A DNA stretch of 64,000 bases from Carnimonas nigrificans ATCC BAA-78 (GTDB taxonomy: Bacteria > Pseudomonadota > Gammaproteobacteria > Pseudomonadales > Halomonadaceae): contig NZ_JAGO01000010.1 in NCBI RefSeq assembly GCF_000526695.1, positions 248,001 through 312,000 on the forward strand. The letters run 5' to 3'. The notes beneath the pieces were generated by a model. That model had not been told where the DNA came from, did no database searches, and saw only the letters and a list, made by a program, of their open reading frames with translations. Below are positions 11,503 through 20,208 of this stretch, one piece after another. Made by a program: the position numbers and the translations under genes. Position 1 is the stretch's first letter. Each line of letters begins with the position of its first letter.

Positions 11503-12494
11503 TGGCCTATGATCCTGAACACCGCGACCTTTACCGAGCCTTTATTGATCAGGGGCTGCATCGTTGGCTGGCGCTGCTTCCCGAACAACTGGCTTCGGGG
11601 CTTGACCGGAAGCGCTTCGGTGATCTGCCCGCCTGGCAGCGCGCTGTGGAAAAACTACCCGCCTTGCCCGAACAGCGCCGCGTCTCCCTTGATAGCGACA
11701 CCCTGACGGTCGAGGTATCACTCAGTGACGCGGATCGAGCCAAAACCGAGAGTCTGCTGCGTCAACTCAAGCCGTGGCGCAAAGGGCCGTTTCAACTGGC
11801 CGACATTTTTATTGATACGGAGTGGCGTTCTGACTGGAAGTGGCAGCGCGTAGCGCCCCATCTCAGCAACCTGACCCACCGCCGCGTGCTCGATGTGGGC
11901 GGTGGCAGCGGCTATCACGGCTGGCGCATGGCTGGTGCAGGCGCGGCCTTTGTGCTGGTCATTGATCCATCACCGCGCTTCTTTTTCCAGTTTCAGGCAC
12001 TGCGCCACTTTATCGGTCACGCGGATCAGCACCGCACCCACTTTCTGCCGGTCGGCATCGAATCCCTTCCACCCCAGCTGGAAGCCTTCGATACGGTGTT
12101 CTCAATGGGCGTGCTCTACCACCGCCGCTCCCCTCTCGATCACCTTCACCAGTTGCGTGAAGCGCTGCGCCCCGGTGGCGAGCTGGTGCTGGAGACCCTG
12201 GTAATCGAAGGTGACGAAAATAGCGTGCTGATGCCCGGCGAACGCTACGCGGCCATGCCCAACGTCTACTTTCTGCCCTCATCCAAAGCCCTCGCCCATT
12301 GGCTTGAGCGCTGCGGCTTCACCGATATCCGCGTGGTCGATGAAGCCGATACCAGCCTCGATGAGCAGCGCAGCACCGAGTGGATGACCTTTCAGTCACT
12401 CAAGGACTTTCTCGACCCCGAAGATCAGCACAAGACCATCGAAGGTTACCCCGCCCCACGCCGCGCGGTGCTCGTCGCGACCAGAGAGAAGTAA
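11502..12494 (+). CDS. cmoB: tRNA U34 carboxymethyltransferase
   Basis: CmoB transfers the carboxymethyl group of carboxy-SAM to 5-hydroxyuridine-34, giving cmo5U. It has 330 residues, the usual length (about 323). The methyltransferase core shows [15 protein letters not shown] and [16 protein letters not shown], with GELVLETL after it. The coding sequence is intact, but its last 196 bases are repeated 1.7 kb downstream with about 94% identity. The present 3' end may therefore have been supplied by an integrated element and not be the ancestral one. Confidence 0.96.
   Translation: MAYDPEHRDLYRAFIDQGLHRWLALLPEQLASGLDRKRFGDLPAWQRAVEKLPALPEQRRVSLDSDTLTVEVSLSDADRAKTESLLRQLKPWRKGPFQLADIFIDTEWRSDWKWQRVAPHLSNLTHRRVLDVGGGSGYHGWRMAGAGAAFVLVIDPSPRFFFQFQALRHFIGHADQHRTHFLPVGIESLPPQLEAFDTVFSMGVLYHRRSPLDHLHQLREALRPGGELVLETLVIEGDENSVLMPGERYAAMPNVYFLPSSKALAHWLERCGFTDIRVVDEADTSLDEQRSTEWMTFQSLKDFLDPEDQHKTIEGYPAPRRAVLVATREK
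12299..12494 (+). repeat. direct repeat copy 1: 3' end of cmoB
   Basis: The last 196 bases of intact cmoB recur at 14010-14203. I count about ten substitutions and one two-base deletion in copy 2. The copies enclose about 1.5 kb of unrelated DNA, as expected for attachment sites of an element that integrates into the 3' end of a gene and restores it. Confidence 0.85.
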
Positions 12495-12599
12495 GCACAA
12501 CGCTCGTGGAGAGCACATACGCCTGTAGGGGCTATTTCCGTTACATCGCCAAGCCCGCCATTCTGGAAACCGTGGAGCCCGTAGGCTCCGACGCATGTC

Positions 12600-12782
12600 A
12601 CCCAGCTAGCGAAGTTGAAGAAGGCCGACATTACCAGCAAAGCCGAACGACTGGCGAACGGTAGGGACTGGATGCCTGCCATCTCCAAGGATAAAACGTC
12701 GAAAACCATGCAGGAGCAGGACGATACCCCGGCCACAATCGGGATGTTTCGCTTTATGCGATACATCAAGAGGCGGGAATAA
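12600..12782 (+). pseudogene. remnant of a ParB-like protein C-terminus
   Basis: There is no usable start codon. One frame reads through 60 codons to TAA at 12780 and encodes LAKLKKADITSKAERLAN followed by GRDWMPAI. This resembles the C-terminal pattern (LKKADLA-x-AERL-x-GTGWLP) of ParB-type partition proteins on plasmids and integrative elements. An in-frame TAG lies just upstream. It is best read as debris of a mobile element. The family assignment is from memory of the motif and is tentative. The rest of 12495-12819 shows nothing recognisable. Confidence 0.35.
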
Positions 12783-12819
12783 CGCGGCCTGCAAGCACCG
12801 CGCCCGGATTTAAAACAAA

Positions 12820-13536
12820 TTATTGCTGAGAATTCGGAGTGTCAGATTGCGTATTCTTTGAAGAATTAACCTCTTGCTCTCTTTGCCACTGACGATGCAT
12901 CCGATTCGCTTTGCGGCGCTCATGCAGCCTATCAAAGCCACTAAACACATCTACTTTTATGCGTTTTTGTCCTTTGGCAACCGGCCTCCAGTTTTCCTCA
13001 ATTTTCTTGATATGTTTGGCGATCTCAACCAGTGGCTCATCTCCAACATAACTGACTCCCTCATAGTCGAGCATACTTAAGGTATATGAATTTTTCTGAC
13101 GCTGTTGGCTGGACACATCACGCTTCCAGCTAATGTCAACTTTATAGGTCCTGCCCTTCAGTTGTCCAAATTCAGACAAATAACTCACCATACCTTGACC
13201 GGGTTTGAGGACGCTTATTTTCTGAAAAGGGATTTCGATCCTGTCTCCGCATTCCTCCCTATTTTCTAGTGCAGGATCTAGGGCGATAGAAATGTCATAT
13301 GCTGTCGCATTTCCGGTGTTGTCGATGTGAATATCAAAATGCCGCATTGACCACCGATTAGGTGTAAGTGTCACGACGACATGTGGCTGAGCTGCAGCCT
13401 CAGCCATCCTTGTCGTTTCATGGGCAAGAGTCTTGGTTACGCGCCATAGAAAAAAAGTTGCGATAGCGGTAACGATCGTTCCTAGAACACCGCAAACGCC
13501 AATAACAGTATTAACCCAAGAGGGAATGCCATCCAT
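12820..13536 (-). CDS. hypothetical membrane-anchored protein
   Basis: I do not recognise this 238-residue protein. One hydrophobic segment (residues 5-30, VNTVIGVCGVLGTIVTAIAT) anchors an otherwise soluble domain. The soluble part has a beta-rich stretch (HVVVTLTPNRWSMRHFDIHI, then DNTGNATAYDISI) reminiscent of an immunoglobulin-like fold. A very charged tail (RLHERRKANRMHRQWQREQE) closes the protein. The start at 13536 has an AGAGG eight bases upstream, and the ATG at 13575 does not. It is AT-richer than the flanking cmoB and lies inside the duplicated-end cassette, so it is likely mobile-element cargo. Single-pass proteins of this kind are common hitchhikers with unknown roles. Confidence 0.6.
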   Translation of the reverse strand: MDGIPSWVNTVIGVCGVLGTIVTAIATFFLWRVTKTLAHETTRMAEAAAQPHVVVTLTPNRWSMRHFDIHIDNTGNATAYDISIALDPALENREECGDRIEIPFQKISVLKPGQGMVSYLSEFGQLKGRTYKVDISWKRDVSSQQRQKNSYTLSMLDYEGVSYVGDEPLVEIAKHIKKIEENWRPVAKGQKRIKVDVFSGFDRLHERRKANRMHRQWQREQEVNSSKNTQSDTPNSQQ

Positions 13537-13625
13537 AAGATATCCTCTAAATTCTCCGGTGACGTATTGCTTCATGGCAGTTTAGCGTGACCCAATAAAA
13601 ATTATGAACGAGTCGGGCTTTCGGG

Positions 13626-14009
13626 CTATGCCCCGGCTTGCTGAGGCAGGTTGCGGAAAAGCATGCCGTCCTCGACGCTGGCGTTTCGTTGCCTATATGT
13701 CACTAAGGATGTTTCATTCCAATCGACAGGATGGCCGCCCAGCCTTGCAATGGAGCTTCCATGCCACGCCTCATGCATGAAGCCGCCTGCTATGTCAGAG
13801 GCACTTATGCCCTTATCGCCAGGTGTGACCTTGCCCGTGTCAGGGCGCGTCACCGTGATTTCTCTCCAGCCCGGCAAAGAACTGGTGACGGTTTCCGCTA
13901 TCGTGCGCTGGATCGTCAGCGACACATCCAGCGGCATACTACCAACGAGTAGACCGAGCTTTACAACGTGGATCGCGTTTCTCGCTCTGAAGGACTCGAC
14001 CGGAGCGCT
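13626..14009 (-). pseudogene. truncated ORF of unknown function inside the cassette
   Basis: An open minus-strand frame ends at 13626 and runs into the cmoB tail repeat at about 14010, where its upstream part is only antisense of cmoB. The unique part encodes GWREITVTRPDTGKVTPGDK, ISASDIAGGFMHEAWHG and a C-terminus ending NLPQQAGA. It reads like real protein, but I cannot name the family. It probably lost its 5' end at the recombination junction. Confidence 0.35.
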
Positions 14010-14203
14010 TTGGCTTGAGCGCTGCGGTGTCACCGATATCCGCGTGGTCGATGAAGCCGATACCAGCCGATGAGCAGCGCAGCACCGAGTGGATGACCTT
14101 TCAGTCACTCAAGGACTTTCTCGATCCCGAGGATCAGCACAAGACCATCGAAGGTTATCCCGCTCCACGCCGCGCGCTACTTGTCGCGACCAGAGAGAAG
14201 TGA
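14010..14203 (+). pseudogene. direct repeat copy 2: frameshifted cmoB 3' fragment
   Basis: This copy matches 12299-12494 down to the stop codon, with TGA in place of TAA. A two-base deletion after the ACCAGC motif breaks the reading frame relative to cmoB, and no start region is present. Most other differences sit at third codon positions, so the copy diverged as coding sequence before decaying. It marks the right-hand junction of the inserted cassette. Confidence 0.85.
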
Positions 14204-14210
14204 GCCTAAT

Positions 14211-15167
14211 TGTGACTTTCAGGTAGGTTGTTCACTCGGGTCCAACCCTGAAAGACTCAAGGTGCCGAATCCACAACCTTCAGGAAAGGGAAACCCGAGT
14301 GAACAGTTACAAGAATGAAGGCCTGCGTCCAAGTGAAGAGGCCAGAGCACAGGGCGTCAGCGTGCGGACCATATACAAATGGCTACGCCGTTTCCGGGCA
14401 GAAGGTCCGGCAGGGCTTGGCAATCGCAGTTCCAGGCCCTTCACCTGCCTCCATGAATACGATCAAACAGTGCACCAAAAAGTGATTCAACTGCGTCGAG
14501 AGCGCCGTACCTATCGCCAAATCTCAATGACGTTGAAGGTAGGTAAAAGCACCATGGCTCGTATCCTGGCACGGGGGAACAACCAACTTGCCAACCAGGC
14601 ACCGCCCACTGAATCGGTATGAATATGAATCGCTTGGCGACATGCTACCCCCGATATCAAGAAGCTGGGGCGGCTCGAGCATCCATCCAGAGCATCGAGT
14701 TACTGGGAGAGAACCGTCAACTCACACGGAGTAGATTGGGAATACGTCCATGTGGCAATAGATGATCATTCGCGCGTTGCCCTACCACAATACAGGAAGA
14801 TGACGGGCATGAGTGCCTGCGGGGCGCTGTTGCAGCCGCTGATTCATTACACACGCTTAGATGGGCGTATCAATCCCCAGCTACCGCCCTCGTGAGTTTG
14901 CTCGTTTGTGCCATCAACTGGGACTTGAAGCAGCGCTTTACGCCTCCTTATACACTTCGAACAAACGGCAAGGCGGAGGGAGCGATTCACCCAGACCGCT
15001 TTGCGGAAATGAACCTATGCACAGAGCCATGACGGTTCGAATGAGCATGGTTAAGCTCTGAAAGAGTGGTTACGCCAATATAACTACCAGCGGCTACATG
15101 CGGGAATAAACGATCAACCTCCAGTCAAACGATGGGGGCCAATCGTGAACAACGTACTAGGTTTACA
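14211..15167 (+). mobile_element. decayed IS481-type insertion sequence
   Basis: The ends are imperfect inverted repeats beginning TGT: the left end starts TGTGACTTTCAGGTAGGTTG and the right end, complemented, starts TGTAAACCTAGTACGTTG. Both continue into TTCAC. The ~957-bp size and TGT...ACA ends fit IS481. The enclosed transposase is broken. It lies eight bases after cmoB fragment copy 2 and ten bases before the stop of the next gene. No clear target duplication is visible. Confidence 0.7.
14299..15165 (+). pseudogene. IS481-family transposase, multiply frameshifted
   Basis: The first 107 codons (14299-14622) encode an intact N-terminal HTH (EEARAQGVSVRTIYKWLRRF, then GLGNRSSRP) and stop early. 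Other frames continue the family pattern with DIKKLGRLEHPSR, GVDWEYVHVAIDDHSRVAL (first catalytic Asp), REFARLCHQLGLEAA and TLRTNGKAEGAI. Intervening frameshifts and stops make a functional DDE enzyme impossible. The order of segments follows a complete IS481 transposase, so this is decay in place and not a partial insertion. Confidence 0.8.
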
Positions 15168-15176
15168 TAGGAGCCT

Positions 15177-15749
15177 TTATCCACGCGGTGCTACAGAGTG
15201 AATGCCAAACCAAGAAAACAGAACAATAAAAAATACCGCTAATATAATAGAAAAGAGTCCAACCAGCATATTGTAAGGCAGCTTACTAGCAAATTTCACA
15301 AAAGAAGCAACAATAAGAAAAATAATAGAGACATGGCAAATAAATATCCCAACACCCATAACCAAGAGAAGGACCGGATGATATTGAATAGCAAAGTATA
15401 TCTGTCGCCCACAAGAAATCATTACTGAGAACATAAAAGAGGCTAGCGCTTGATCACTTATATACTCTTTAAAATCATCAAATGTTAAATACTTCTGACG
15501 TTCGGATACTATACCACGTTTCTTCAACCATGTATCACCCCCAAGATGTTCCAACCAAACTCCAGAATGCACCCATAAAGATAGAAAAATCACTAAAGCA
15601 CCGATAAATGAGCAAGTAAACCAAAATTCTCCCGACCGCCCATTTGCAGGTATACTGTAGAAAAAAAATAATTCAACAAAAAATCCTAATGCAAGTACTA
15701 ATAGCATTAATATATTGTTTTTAAAATTAAATACTGTAGACTTTTCCAT
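15177..15749 (-). CDS. hypothetical AT-rich membrane protein
   Basis: This 190-residue protein has about four or five hydrophobic segments (near residues 13-31, 45-62, 100-115, 122-145 and 160-182). A central soluble loop reads RQKYLTFDDFKEYISDQA. I recognise no family. The start at 15749 has AAGGGG seven bases upstream; an ATG at 15836 lacks one. Base composition is strongly AT-rich compared with both neighbours, indicating recent acquisition. The IS481 remnant ends ten bases beyond its stop codon. Confidence 0.6.
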   Translation of the reverse strand: MEKSTVFNFKNNILMLLVLALGFFVELFFFYSIPANGRSGEFWFTCSFIGALVIFLSLWVHSGVWLEHLGGDTWLKKRGIVSERQKYLTFDDFKEYISDQALASFMFSVMISCGRQIYFAIQYHPVLLLVMGVGIFICHVSIIFLIVASFVKFASKLPYNMLVGLFSIILAVFFIVLFSWFGIHSVAPRG

Positions 15750-15837
15750 ACTTACCCCTTTGCTATCAAGAACATACTCAACCAATAGTTTATAACTATT
15801 GCAAAATAAAAACCCATAACAAAATAGTCTAATCATT

Positions 15838-15855
15838 CATTACCATATGGTAATG
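15838..15855. promoter_or_regulatory. perfect 18-bp palindrome between divergent genes
   Basis: CATTACCATATGGTAATG is fully self-complementary. It sits between the AT-rich membrane gene (minus) and the haem-protein gene (plus), 54 bases before the latter's start. This is a typical place for a dimeric repressor site. It does not match the Fur consensus. Confidence 0.45.
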
Positions 15856-15908
15856 TTCAATATCCTCCTGAAAATTATGACTCTGAGGGTATATTGCGAG
15901 GTATTCCC

Positions 15909-16895
15909 ATGGATCAGACTGTCCCCATTCGCGAAGCCTACCGCGAAGCGTTTTCACGCGTTCCCGATTTCAATATTCAGGATCTGGCGCGCCAGCTCTC
16001 GATCAGTCACGGCCATATCCAGGCCGCGCGTATTGGCGAAGGCGTGACTGGCCTGGCGCTGACGCCCTGCGATCTGGTTATGCGTCTGCCGTCGCTCGGC
16101 GCATTGGAAATCACGACGCCATCGTCATGCTCGATGCTCTCAAGCCGCAGCGATCAGCTGAAAATTGCCAGCAGTGACTCCTCCACCGTATCGCTGCGCA
16201 TGCTGCTCCCGCATTGGCATTGGGCGTGTCTGAATCAGGATGAATATCCTTCCATCGAGGTTTTTGACCGTTACGGCAGGCTGCTGCACCGTCTTGCCAG
16301 TCGCCCCGACAGCCCGGTAGCCGAGGGCTGGCAGCGTATTGCGCGGCTTCAGATTGAGCATCAGCCAGCCTTTACCGAGCTGGTGGATATCCACCGCGAA
16401 CCGGCTGGTGCTACGGCTCCCGAACTTCCCTACCTCGCCGATGAGTGGAGTGCGCTACGCAGTGACAGTGATATCACGACGCTGCTCAACAGGCATCGCT
16501 TGCGCCGCGTGGAAGCCTACGCTGCACTGGAAAACCGCTTTACGCAGCGCATGACGCCGCAAGGCTTTATCGCTACGCTTGAACGAGCTGCGCAGGCACA
16601 GCGTCCCTTGTGTCTCGGTATCGCCAATACAGGCGCGATTCATCACCATACGGGCGTGTTTGGACATGTGGGGCGCCGTCAGCGTCATATCGAAGCGTGC
16701 GGTTCACGCGCTACCCTGCGCATCGAACGTGAAGCCATCGCCCATACCTGGATGGTCAGCTACCCCAGTAAAGGTGGTATGCGTACTCGCCTTGAAGCCT
16801 TTGGCGGCAATGGTCGCCTGATCGCGAGCCTTACCGACGCCGCGCCGATATGCATGCCGGCCAGCACCATGCGCGCGATGAGTGTGTTTGGCTAG
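15909..16895 (+). CDS. HemS/HmuS-like haem-binding (haemin-degrading) factor
   Basis: This 328-residue cytoplasmic protein has the two-lobed pattern of HemS/ChuS. The N-lobe shows SIEVFDRYGRLLHRL (family: QFFDxxGxAVHKI). The C-lobe shows LCLGIANTGAIHHHTGVF and later RIEREAIAHTWMVSYPSKGG (family: NxGCIQIHTGPV ... LREDHIAxVWVVRKP). It ends in TRLEAFGGNGRLIASL. Such proteins take up haem delivered by an ABC importer and store or break it to release iron. Identity to classical HemS looks low, and no haem receptor or HmuTUV genes are adjacent. The start with GAGGT nine bases upstream is used; a TTG five codons earlier is less likely. Confidence 0.65.
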   Translation: MDQTVPIREAYREAFSRVPDFNIQDLARQLSISHGHIQAARIGEGVTGLALTPCDLVMRLPSLGALEITTPSSCSMLSSRSDQLKIASSDSSTVSLRMLLPHWHWACLNQDEYPSIEVFDRYGRLLHRLASRPDSPVAEGWQRIARLQIEHQPAFTELVDIHREPAGATAPELPYLADEWSALRSDSDITTLLNRHRLRRVEAYAALENRFTQRMTPQGFIATLERAAQAQRPLCLGIANTGAIHHHTGVFGHVGRRQRHIEACGSRATLRIEREAIAHTWMVSYPSKGGMRTRLEAFGGNGRLIASLTDAAPICMPASTMRAMSVFG

Positions 16896-17102
16896 CGAGG
16901 CGCCCTTCCGGATGAGAAGACAGGCGCTAAGGAAGGGGTTATTAGGCCAGTAACGCCCGGTCGGTTGCTCAAATAGCCACCCTCGGGTACGATTTTCTGA
17001 CTTCCTGCTGTGCTTTTGCATGGAACGCCAATTTACCAACACTTTCCTAGCCTCGGCCTTGATTGACCGGGGCTTTTGCGGCTCAAGACCATGGAGCCGC
17101 CG

Positions 17103-17363
17103 ATGAACAGAGCATTACGTCGCCACCACGAACAACGGGTAAAAGCCAACTTTCTGCGCCGAGAGCGTAGACACCCCATCTGGCTGAACGATACCACCGA
17201 TAAAGTGACGCAGGATCAAGCAAGAATCACCATTAATGCAGGCCGATTTGCCCACCATGGCTGCATCTGCTCCTGCTGGATGTGCGGAAATCCACGCAGG
17301 CACCGCCATGAGCGCACCTTGCAAGAGCGTCGGCATGACGCGAGCTTCTCTTACTACGACTGA
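17103..17363 (+). CDS. small conserved Cys-rich protein
   Basis: The 86-residue basic protein begins MNRALRRHHEQRVK and carries HGCICSCWMCGNPRRHRHE. The CSCWMCGNPR-(K/R)H core recurs in tiny hypothetical proteins across proteobacteria and resembles a metal-binding knuckle. Function is unknown. GGAG precedes the start by six bases. It converges on cysN across a strong hairpin. Confidence 0.65.
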   Translation: MNRALRRHHEQRVKANFLRRERRHPIWLNDTTDKVTQDQARITINAGRFAHHGCICSCWMCGNPRRHRHERTLQERRHDASFSYYD

Positions 17364-17383
17364 TCCCGATGGCTAGATACGCG

Positions 17384-17417
17384 ACGCCCCGTAGAGGTGT
17401 GTGCCTCTACGGGGCGT
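17384..17417. terminator. GC-rich hairpin between convergent genes
   Basis: ACGCCCCGTAGAGG (17384-17397) pairs perfectly with CCTCTACGGGGCGT (17404-17417) across six bases. There is no T-run on either side, so it may stop transcription weakly or protect 3' ends. Confidence 0.5.
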
Positions 17418-17456
17418 TGGTCTTGGCGCCGTTGGTATTGACGCGGTTGAACGAAA

Positions 17457-18914
17457 CTACTTGAGCAGCGTCGGCAGATCAGCCGCTGACTTGCCCGGGA
17501 AGTAGCGTTCAATCAAGGCGGCAAGCTCTTGCTTGAAACCTTCCACATCCGTGTGACGCTCGATATTGGCATCCACCTGCGCATGGCGAATCATGCCAGC
17601 CCCAACCGTGACGTTGGTCAAGCGGTCGATCACGATAAAGCTGCCGGTGCCGGGAATGGTGCGATAGCTGTCGAGGGGCAGGCGCTGAGTGAGCGCTACG
17701 CGCACGCGAGCGATATCATTCAAGCCAAGCTGCTCGGCCTGATAGTACTCAAGATCGTTGACGTTGATGCCGTAGAGAATCTCGTTCACTTCACCGCTGG
17801 TTTCGCGGGTCGCCAGCTTGATATCGTACTGGCGGCCTGGAGTAAGCGGCGCTTCGCCCATCCACACCAGGTCAGCATCGAAGGCATCGCTCAGCACTAC
17901 GTCATCATCTGCACCGACAATCCAGTCGCCGCGCGAAATATCAATTTCATCTTCAAGCGTAACCGTAATGGCCTGCTCGGGATAAGCGCGCTCAAGATCA
18001 CCATCGAAAGTTACAATGCGCTCAACGGTGGATTGCTGACCGGAAGGAAGCGCCTTGACGGCCTGCCCCGGACGCAGCACCCCAGCGGCGAGAGTGCCCG
18101 CATAGCCACGGAAGTCGAGGTCGGGGCGCGTGACGTATTGCACCGGCAAACGCAGTTCGGTGAGGTTTTGCGCCAGCTCGGTATTGGTGGTTTCCAGCAC
18201 TTCCAGCAGCGATTTGGCCGAAGGATCAGCAAAGTACCACGGCGTATGCTCGCTGCGATTGACGATATTGTCGCCTTCCAGCGCAGAGATGGGCACAAAG
18301 CTGATTTCAGGTACTTCAAGCTTTTCGGCAAAGGCCAGATAGTCGCGTTTGATTTCCTCGAAACGCTGCTGGCTAAACTCCACCAGATCCATCTTGTTGA
18401 CCGCAATCACGAAATTCTTGATGCCCAGCAGATCGCAGATAAAGCTGTGGCGGCGCGTCTGGGTTTGCACTCCGTAGCGCGCATCAATCAGGATCACCGC
18501 CAGCGCCGCTGTCGATGCCCCGGTCGCCATATTGCGCGTGTACTGCTCATGCCCTGGGGTGTCAGCGATAATAAATTTGCGCTTATCGGTCGCGAAGAAG
18601 CGATAGGCGACATCAATGGTGATGCCCTGCTCACGCTCGGACTGCAAGCCGTCGACCAGCAGCGCCAGATCGACACGATCACCGGTGGTGCCCTGGGTTT
18701 TCGAATCGCGCGTAATCGCTGCCAGCTGATCTTCGAAGATACGCTTGGAATCAAACAGCAGCCGCCCGATCAGGGTCGATTTGCCGTCATCCACGCTGCC
18801 GCAGGTGATAAAACGCAGCAGACCTTTCTGTTCCTGCTCGCGCAGGTAGCGGTCGATGTCCGAGGCAATCAGCGTTGACTGTTCCTCGCTAAAGCTCTCA
18901 TGTTGCTCTGCCAT
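17457..18914 (-). CDS. cysN: sulfate adenylyltransferase, GTPase subunit
   Basis: CysN is the GTP-hydrolysing subunit that drives APS formation from sulfate and ATP. The 485-residue protein has the P-loop GSVDDGKST, the switch-[14 protein letters not shown] and the guanine motif NKMD. EF-Tu-like beta-barrel domains follow. It lacks a CysC kinase extension, being shorter than the bifunctional NodQ/CysNC form, so APS is probably used directly or phosphorylated elsewhere. Its ATG overlaps the cysD stop. Confidence 0.95.
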   Translation of the reverse strand: MAEQHESFSEEQSTLIASDIDRYLREQEQKGLLRFITCGSVDDGKSTLIGRLLFDSKRIFEDQLAAITRDSKTQGTTGDRVDLALLVDGLQSEREQGITIDVAYRFFATDKRKFIIADTPGHEQYTRNMATGASTAALAVILIDARYGVQTQTRRHSFICDLLGIKNFVIAVNKMDLVEFSQQRFEEIKRDYLAFAEKLEVPEISFVPISALEGDNIVNRSEHTPWYFADPSAKSLLEVLETTNTELAQNLTELRLPVQYVTRPDLDFRGYAGTLAAGVLRPGQAVKALPSGQQSTVERIVTFDGDLERAYPEQAITVTLEDEIDISRGDWIVGADDDVVLSDAFDADLVWMGEAPLTPGRQYDIKLATRETSGEVNEILYGINVNDLEYYQAEQLGLNDIARVRVALTQRLPLDSYRTIPGTGSFIVIDRLTNVTVGAGMIRHAQVDANIERHTDVEGFKQELAALIERYFPGKSAADLPTLLK

Positions 18915-19858
18915 TAGAAGTACCCCTCACGCTTCTTGCGTTCCATCGAACCCGCCGAGTCCTTGTCGATAGCGCGCCCGGAACGCTCGGAGGTGCGAGC
19001 CAGCAGCATCTCCTGAATGATTTCGGGCAGCGTCGCGGCGTGCGATTCCACCGCGCCGGTCAGCGGATAGCAGCCCAGCGTTCTAAAGCGCACCCAGCGC
19101 TCCTCGGGCGTCTCGCCCTCTTCCAGCGGCATACGCTCATCATCCACCTTGATCAGCATGCCATCGCGCTCAACCACGGGGCGCGGCGCTGCATAATAGA
19201 GCGGTACGATGGGAATTTCTTCCAGATAGATGTACTGCCAGATATCCAGCTCGGTCCAGTTGGAGAGCGGGAAGACGCGGATCGACTCGCCCTTGTTGAT
19301 CCGGCTGTTGTAAATGTTCCACAGCTCCGGACGCTGGCTTTTCGGGTCCCAGCGATGGTGCTTGTCGCGGAACGAGAAGACACGCTCCTTGGCGCGGCTC
19401 GCTTCCTCATCACGACGTGCGCCGCCAAACATGGCATCGAACTGATACTTGTTCAACGCCTGCTTGAGCGCTTGCGTCTTCATGATATCGGTATGCTTGG
19501 CACTTCCGTGATCGAAGGGGTTGATACCGGCTTCACGTCCTTCTTCATTGGTATAGACGATCAACTCCATCCCCGATTCCTTGGCCATACGGTCGCGGAA
19601 TTCGTACATCTCACGAAATTTCCACGTAGTATCGACGTGCATCAGAGGAAACGGCGGCTTGCCGGGATAAAATGCCTTGCGCGCCAAGTGCAGCATTACC
19701 GAGGAGTCCTTGCCGATGGAGTACATCATCACCGGATTGGAGAACTCGGCCGCCACTTCACGAATAATGTGAATGGACTCGGCTTCCAACTGCTTAAGAT
19801 GAGTCAACCGTTCAGATGACGGTGTCATCTCGACGGTAGAACGAGCGTCGGATGTCAT
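18914..19858 (-). CDS. cysD: sulfate adenylyltransferase, small subunit
   Basis: CysD catalyses adenylation of sulfate in complex with CysN. The 314-residue protein has the PAPS-reductase/ATP-sulfurylase P-loop variant [18 protein letters not shown]. It also has [17 protein letters not shown] and ends in [10 protein letters not shown], as the family does. A GAGG lies about nine bases before the start. It is the first gene of a cysDN pair on the minus strand. Confidence 0.95.
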   Translation of the reverse strand: MTSDARSTVEMTPSSERLTHLKQLEAESIHIIREVAAEFSNPVMMYSIGKDSSVMLHLARKAFYPGKPPFPLMHVDTTWKFREMYEFRDRMAKESGMELIVYTNEEGREAGINPFDHGSAKHTDIMKTQALKQALNKYQFDAMFGGARRDEEASRAKERVFSFRDKHHRWDPKSQRPELWNIYNSRINKGESIRVFPLSNWTELDIWQYIYLEEIPIVPLYYAAPRPVVERDGMLIKVDDERMPLEEGETPEERWVRFRTLGCYPLTGAVESHAATLPEIIQEMLLARTSERSGRAIDKDSAGSMERKKREGYF

Positions 19859-20208
19859 GCAGAAACCTCATGGAGAAACGGTGCGGGATTCGATCTAGCC
19901 ATCGTTGTTTAACGCGTACAGCGCCTTGCGTTGACCTTGCAACAGGCTATCGCGTGAATATAGAGGCAGCCACCCGAATGGTACTACGCATTGGCAGACG
20001 CGTGGGCCATGGGCAGTGCGGGATGCACACACCCTATAGCGGCGTCGCTATAACGTCAAAGAATCAGCGCCTATGTAGTATGAAGATCTGGTTATAACGA
20101 CACCGAATAAACGGATAACGTTTTCGCTGCCAGAGATGCCAAGGAAGAGAGCAATTTCGTTTGGTTTCGCCCCTGCCCACGGTGCACGTCTTGGCGCTCA
20201 GAGCGCCC
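19859..20208. other. intergenic region upstream of cysD with a small hairpin
   Basis: No gene is supported here. TATAGCG (20035-20041) and CGCTATA (20046-20052) form a perfect seven-base inverted repeat about 180 bases before cysD. It is a candidate regulatory site or stem, and nothing links it to CysB specifically. Confidence 0.3.

Noticed and set aside
17529-18878. 449-codon plus-strand ORF opposite cysN
   Set aside because: It is the antisense frame of a highly conserved gene in GC-rich DNA; composition is not protein-like and no start signal exists.
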